Assembly (NCBI GenBank): GCA_023388205.1
Contig: JAEWGS010000019.1
Span: 1 to 16,499, forward strand
Source: Bacillota bacterium
GTDB taxonomy: Bacteria > Bacillota > Clostridia > Saccharofermentanales > Fastidiosipilaceae
Direction: 5' to 3'
DNA length: 16,499 nucleotides
Shown here: positions 13,953 through 16,499 of the stretch, piece after piece
Position numbering within the stretch: position 1 is the first letter of the stretch
Layout: every line of letters begins with the position of its first letter
Made by a program: the position numbers and the translations under genes
Notes under the pieces: generated by a model
Seen by the model: only the letters and a program-made list of their open reading frames with translations
The model's database searches: none
What the model was told of the DNA's origin: nothing

Positions 13953-15260
13953 TTAGTTGTCGTTATCGCAGCATCCCGGGTGAATCATAATATTGAGAAT
14001 TTCTTCGTCCGTTGAACTCATCCCCACGCGTGCCATACGACCCACATTTCGAATGGTGGCCTCCGCATTTTTGCCGACGATGCCGTCCCCTTCTTCAAAA
14101 CTCTTACCCATGCGCGCCATGTTGATCCCCATCATGGCATTGTTCAAAGAGACCGCGATCTTCGCAGCACAAGAAGGTTTCGCACCATCGCAGACCATGC
14201 CGCCACTTGTCGCCAAAGTGTTCGTGATCACTTTGCAGATCTGCTCAAAATTCAGGTTCATCAAATAAGCCAGCCCGGCTCCAGCAGCTGCAGAAGCGGA
14301 CACCACGCCACAAAAGGCACTGAGCTTTCCAATAAAACGTTTTTGGTGAATCGCCACTAAATTTGCGAGCATCAAAGCGCGATATAAACGCTCCCTTTTG
14401 AGTTTCATCTCCGTCGCATAAATAATCAAAGGAATCGACACCGTCATCCCCTGATTGCCTGATCCAGAGTTGATCACAACCGGAAAACCACATCCGCTCA
14501 TACGCGCATCTGAACCTGCCGCCGCATAAGCGATACACTGTTGCTCGACCAAATGATTCATGTTTGAAAAGAGCGTAATGCGGCCGATCTCTGCACCGTG
14601 AGCATGATTGATCCCCTCTTGGCCTATCGCCTGGTTGTACTCAATCTGCCGATCCAAAGCCGCTTTGAGCTCAGCATGCGCTTCATCGTTAATCGGCCAA
14701 GTCTCTGCGAATTCATAAATATTTTTGAGATTGAGACAAGACAAATCCATGTGATGGTCATCAATGGTCTCAATGCCAGCTGAAAATAGGACTTCACCAT
14801 TTTTTTCAATGCGATTGAAATGGGTGTGATCGTATTTAATTTCCGTCAATGAACTCTCGTCGCCACTAAAGGCTTCACAGCGCAAATAAAGATTCGGCTC
14901 GTCTTTGACGTGATGGACACAAATGCGATTTTCTTTGACATACTGACAGGCTTGTTCGCGATGTATCTCATTGACTTCACTCAAAACCTCAAGTAAAAGA
15001 TCCGGGTTACCACCATAAAGCCCCAGTGCTGCAGCGATTTCTAAACCTTTCTTGCCTCCAGAATTCGGAATAACGACAGCTCGCACATTCTTGATAATGT
15101 TACCGCTGCAATAAAGGTCGATCCGATCAGGAATTCGCCCTAAGACCTTGCGCGCTTGACTAACCGCCAAAGCGATCGCGATCGGCTCGGTGCAACCGAG
15201 TGCAGGTAAAAGCTCGGATAACAAAATGGCCTCATACTGTTCAAATAGCTGCTTGCTCAT
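13953..15260 (-). CDS. L-cysteine desulfidase family protein (UPF0597)
   Basis: Members of this family, known from Methanocaldococcus L-cysteine desulfidase and from E. coli YhaM, split L-cysteine into pyruvate, sulfide and ammonia with an iron-sulfur cluster and no pyridoxal phosphate. The hallmark LPALGCTEP (residues 18-26, Cys23) is present, with Cys317 (SAFCGVV), Cys357 (GGMVCDGAKPS) and Cys364, which supply the expected cluster ligands. The SGCGFPVVINSGSGNQG stretch (255-271) resembles the substrate region shared with iron-sulfur serine dehydratases. The length (435) is normal. GGAGGT lies about ten bases before the ATG, a long spacing. A good promoter precedes it. Cysteine breakdown is the best guess; a serine or related substrate cannot be excluded. 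Confidence 0.9.
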   Translation of the reverse strand: MSKQLFEQYEAILLSELLPALGCTEPIAIALAVSQARKVLGRIPDRIDLYCSGNIIKNVRAVVIPNSGGKKGLEIAAALGLYGGNPDLLLEVLSEVNEIHREQACQYVKENRICVHHVKDEPNLYLRCEAFSGDESSLTEIKYDHTHFNRIEKNGEVLFSAGIETIDDHHMDLSCLNLKNIYEFAETWPINDEAHAELKAALDRQIEYNQAIGQEGINHAHGAEIGRITLFSNMNHLVEQQCIAYAAAGSDARMSGCGFPVVINSGSGNQGMTVSIPLIIYATEMKLKRERLYRALMLANLVAIHQKRFIGKLSAFCGVVSASAAAGAGLAYLMNLNFEQICKVITNTLATSGGMVCDGAKPSCAAKIAVSLNNAMMGINMARMGKSFEEGDGIVGKNAEATIRNVGRMARVGMSSTDEEILNIMIHPGCCDNDN

Positions 15261-15337
15261 GACCTGTTTTCACCTCCGAAGCACCCTAGTTTCGGCGCTT
15301 TGCAAAAAGTGATTCCCGTCTCTTTTTGATTATGTGT

Positions 15338-15366
15338 ATATTATCCACAACTTCTGTGCTTTTCAA
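15338..15366 (-). promoter_or_regulatory. Promoter upstream of the cysteine desulfidase gene
   Basis: On the minus strand TTGAAA (15361-15366, five of six matches) and TAATAT (15338-15343, four of six) are separated by 17 bases. Transcription would start near 15331, giving a leader of about 70 bases. I see no riboswitch or T-box in the leader. Confidence 0.6.
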
Positions 15367-15420
15367 TAGGTTTTTATGTGGATTTTTTGTTTTCCTGATG
15401 AACAAAAAACAAAATCAGAT

Positions 15421-15456
15421 CAAAAGAGGCCGATGGCACTCAGACCATCGACCTCT
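15421..15456 (-). terminator. Intrinsic terminator of the surface protein gene
   Basis: Arms 15425-15436 and 15445-15456 form 12 pairs with an eight-base loop. In minus-strand RNA the one exception is a G-U wobble; in plus-strand RNA it is a C-A mismatch. A T-rich tract follows on the minus strand. It lies 43 bases after the stop of the surface protein gene and insulates it from the cysteine desulfidase promoter. Confidence 0.7.
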
Positions 15457-15498
15457 CTGTCTATGAACGCAAGAAGCTGCGTCCGTTTTGTTTTTTGA

Positions 15499-16499
15499 TT
15501 AGGCTTTCTCAGCCATGCGCTTGCGGAAGATCACCAAGGCTGCAAGAGCCAAGAGTCCACCCATGATCGGGAGCTGCGCCTGGTTTTCACCCGTCGTCGG
15601 CACTTTTGAGCCACCGTTTTGCTGGCCATTTTGTCCGCCGCCCGCCTGGCTGCTGCTCTGTGTCGTCGCCTGCGTCGTCGTTGCCTTCGTGACCGCAGGA
15701 GCTTTCACTTCAATGACCTTCGTGTCGGAGCTCTCGCCCGTCTTCGTCTTAACGACCAACTCAACGGTGCCCGCTTCAATCGGGTCAATGAGTTTCACAA
15801 CGAGCTTGCCGTCTTTCTCCTCAACCCAGATACCCGGCTTGTTCGGAGAGGTCCACTTGCCGTCTTCACCTTTCTCCAACATCACGATACCCGTGCCCGG
15901 GATCTTCGCGATAATCTTCGTCACGTCGTCTGCCGGCGGCGTGATCACGAGTTCGGTGTCACCCACGGTCGGCTGCTGAATCTCGGGGACGACAGGCTTC
16001 ACTTCAGGCTCACCACCATCGCCCGGAATCGGAACGGGGATGGGGTTGGGCTGAGGACCGGGAATGGGGGTCGGCTTATTATTATCATTCTTCTCAATCA
16101 CGTCGACCGCCTGTTTAACCCACTCGCCGTCGTTTTCTTCTTCCGTAACCGTCACTTCGCCTTTTTCGATCGGGTTCAAAGGACCAATGACCAAATAGCC
16201 ATCCTTTTCTTCGGCAGTCACACCCGGGTTATTAGGCGCAATCCAGTTGCCATTTTCATCCTTTTCGAGCACCACGGTGCCATTTCCAGGAATTTCAGCC
16301 GTAATCTTCGTCACATCCTCTGCCGGCGGCTTGAGCTTCAGCTCTGTATCGCCTTCAGTTGGCGGGACAATGAACTTGCCAGGCTCTGGCTCCACAGGTG
16401 TGGGTACTTCCTTATCTTGTACAGTAACTTTCTTAGGATCAGACTTATTGCCATCCTCATCCTCGACAGTCACTACAACTTCACCAGATTCTATCGGAT
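15499..16499 (-). CDS. Sortase-anchored repeat surface protein, 3' part only
   Basis: The frame stays open to the right window edge, so the start and any signal peptide lie outside; numbering here begins at the Val codon at 16473. The end holds a cell-wall sorting signal: VPTTGE (291-296, a variant of LPxTG), a hydrophobic stretch PIMGGLLALAALVIF and a basic RKRMAEKA tail. Before it is a Ser/Thr/Gln/Gly-rich wall-spanning segment (260-290). Two copies of a roughly 93-residue, beta-rich domain lie at 34-126 and 164-256, and the end of a third copy (PIESGEVVVTVED) is at the edge. Pro-rich linkers (22-33 and 131-163) join them. The protein is probably an adhesin or other surface protein; no ligand can be inferred. 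It ends at an intrinsic terminator. Confidence 0.85.
   Translation of the reverse strand, partial: PIESGEVVVTVEDEDGNKSDPKKVTVQDKEVPTPVEPEPGKFIVPPTEGDTELKLKPPAEDVTKITAEIPGNGTVVLEKDENGNWIAPNNPGVTAEEKDGYLVIGPLNPIEKGEVTVTEEENDGEWVKQAVDVIEKNDNNKPTPIPGPQPNPIPVPIPGDGGEPEVKPVVPEIQQPTVGDTELVITPPADDVTKIIAKIPGTGIVMLEKGEDGKWTSPNKPGIWVEEKDGKLVVKLIDPIEAGTVELVVKTKTGESSDTKVIEVKAPAVTKATTTQATTQSSSQAGGGQNGQQNGGSKVPTTGENQAQLPIMGGLLALAALVIFRKRMAEKA
15706..16374. repeat. Two domain-length repeats in the surface protein gene
   Basis: Copies lie at 16096-16374 and 15706-15984, exactly 390 bases apart. Both encode GDTEL, PPA-DVTKI, a Trp-containing turn and PIE-G in the same order. The remaining spacing is a Pro-rich linker. 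Sequence identity is moderate, which suggests an old duplication rather than recent slippage. Confidence 0.75.

Noticed and set aside
1..16499. CRISPR array, tRNA, rRNA, IS element or prophage gene
   Set aside because: The short repeats seen have no regular spacers, and no cloverleaf-like, ribosomal, transposase or integrase sequence was recognised.

Overview
The window looks like chromosome from an anaerobic Gram-positive bacterium of the Firmicutes, most likely class Clostridia. The basis is a DUF6062-type protein, an L-cysteine desulfidase (UPF0597) family protein, a DUF4015-type putative glycosidase lipoprotein, a sortase-anchored surface protein with a VPTTGE signal, strong GGAGG-type ribosome binding sites, and roughly balanced base composition. 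I cannot name a genus. I see no rRNA, tRNA, CRISPR array, transposase, integrase or phage gene.

Left part (1-5948, all minus strand). Reading in the direction of transcription: prfC (release factor 3), yebC (translation factor/regulator family), a P-loop protein with an Asp23-like C-terminus, a Cys-rich DUF6062-type protein, and a YedF/DsrE-like protein that overlaps the DUF6062 gene by ATGA. A 119-residue unknown protein and the first codons of a further gene cut by the window edge follow. A good promoter (TATAAT) and a long hairpin separate yebC from the P-loop gene, so this is more than one transcript.

Middle (5949-11588, plus strand). A 480-base divergent intergenic region with two sets of short direct repeats precedes three genes in a row: a three-helix membrane protein with a very long coiled-coil tail, a 509-residue soluble protein of unknown family, and a DUF4015-type lipoprotein. 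A bidirectional terminator closes this operon. The membrane protein has the topology of ExbB/TolQ/ZorA stator proteins, and the second protein faintly recalls ZorC-type EH-signature proteins, but no ZorB/MotB-like partner is present. This operon is the best candidate for something undescribed.

Right part (11634-15366, minus strand). L-cysteine desulfidase, a class I glutamine amidotransferase-like hydrolase (peptidase C26, gamma-glutamyl hydrolase type) and an APC amino-acid permease are adjacent and co-oriented. Together they suggest uptake and breakdown of an amino acid or gamma-glutamyl compound, plausibly cysteine-related. At the right edge is the 3' part of a repeat-containing, sortase-anchored surface protein that ends in its own terminator.
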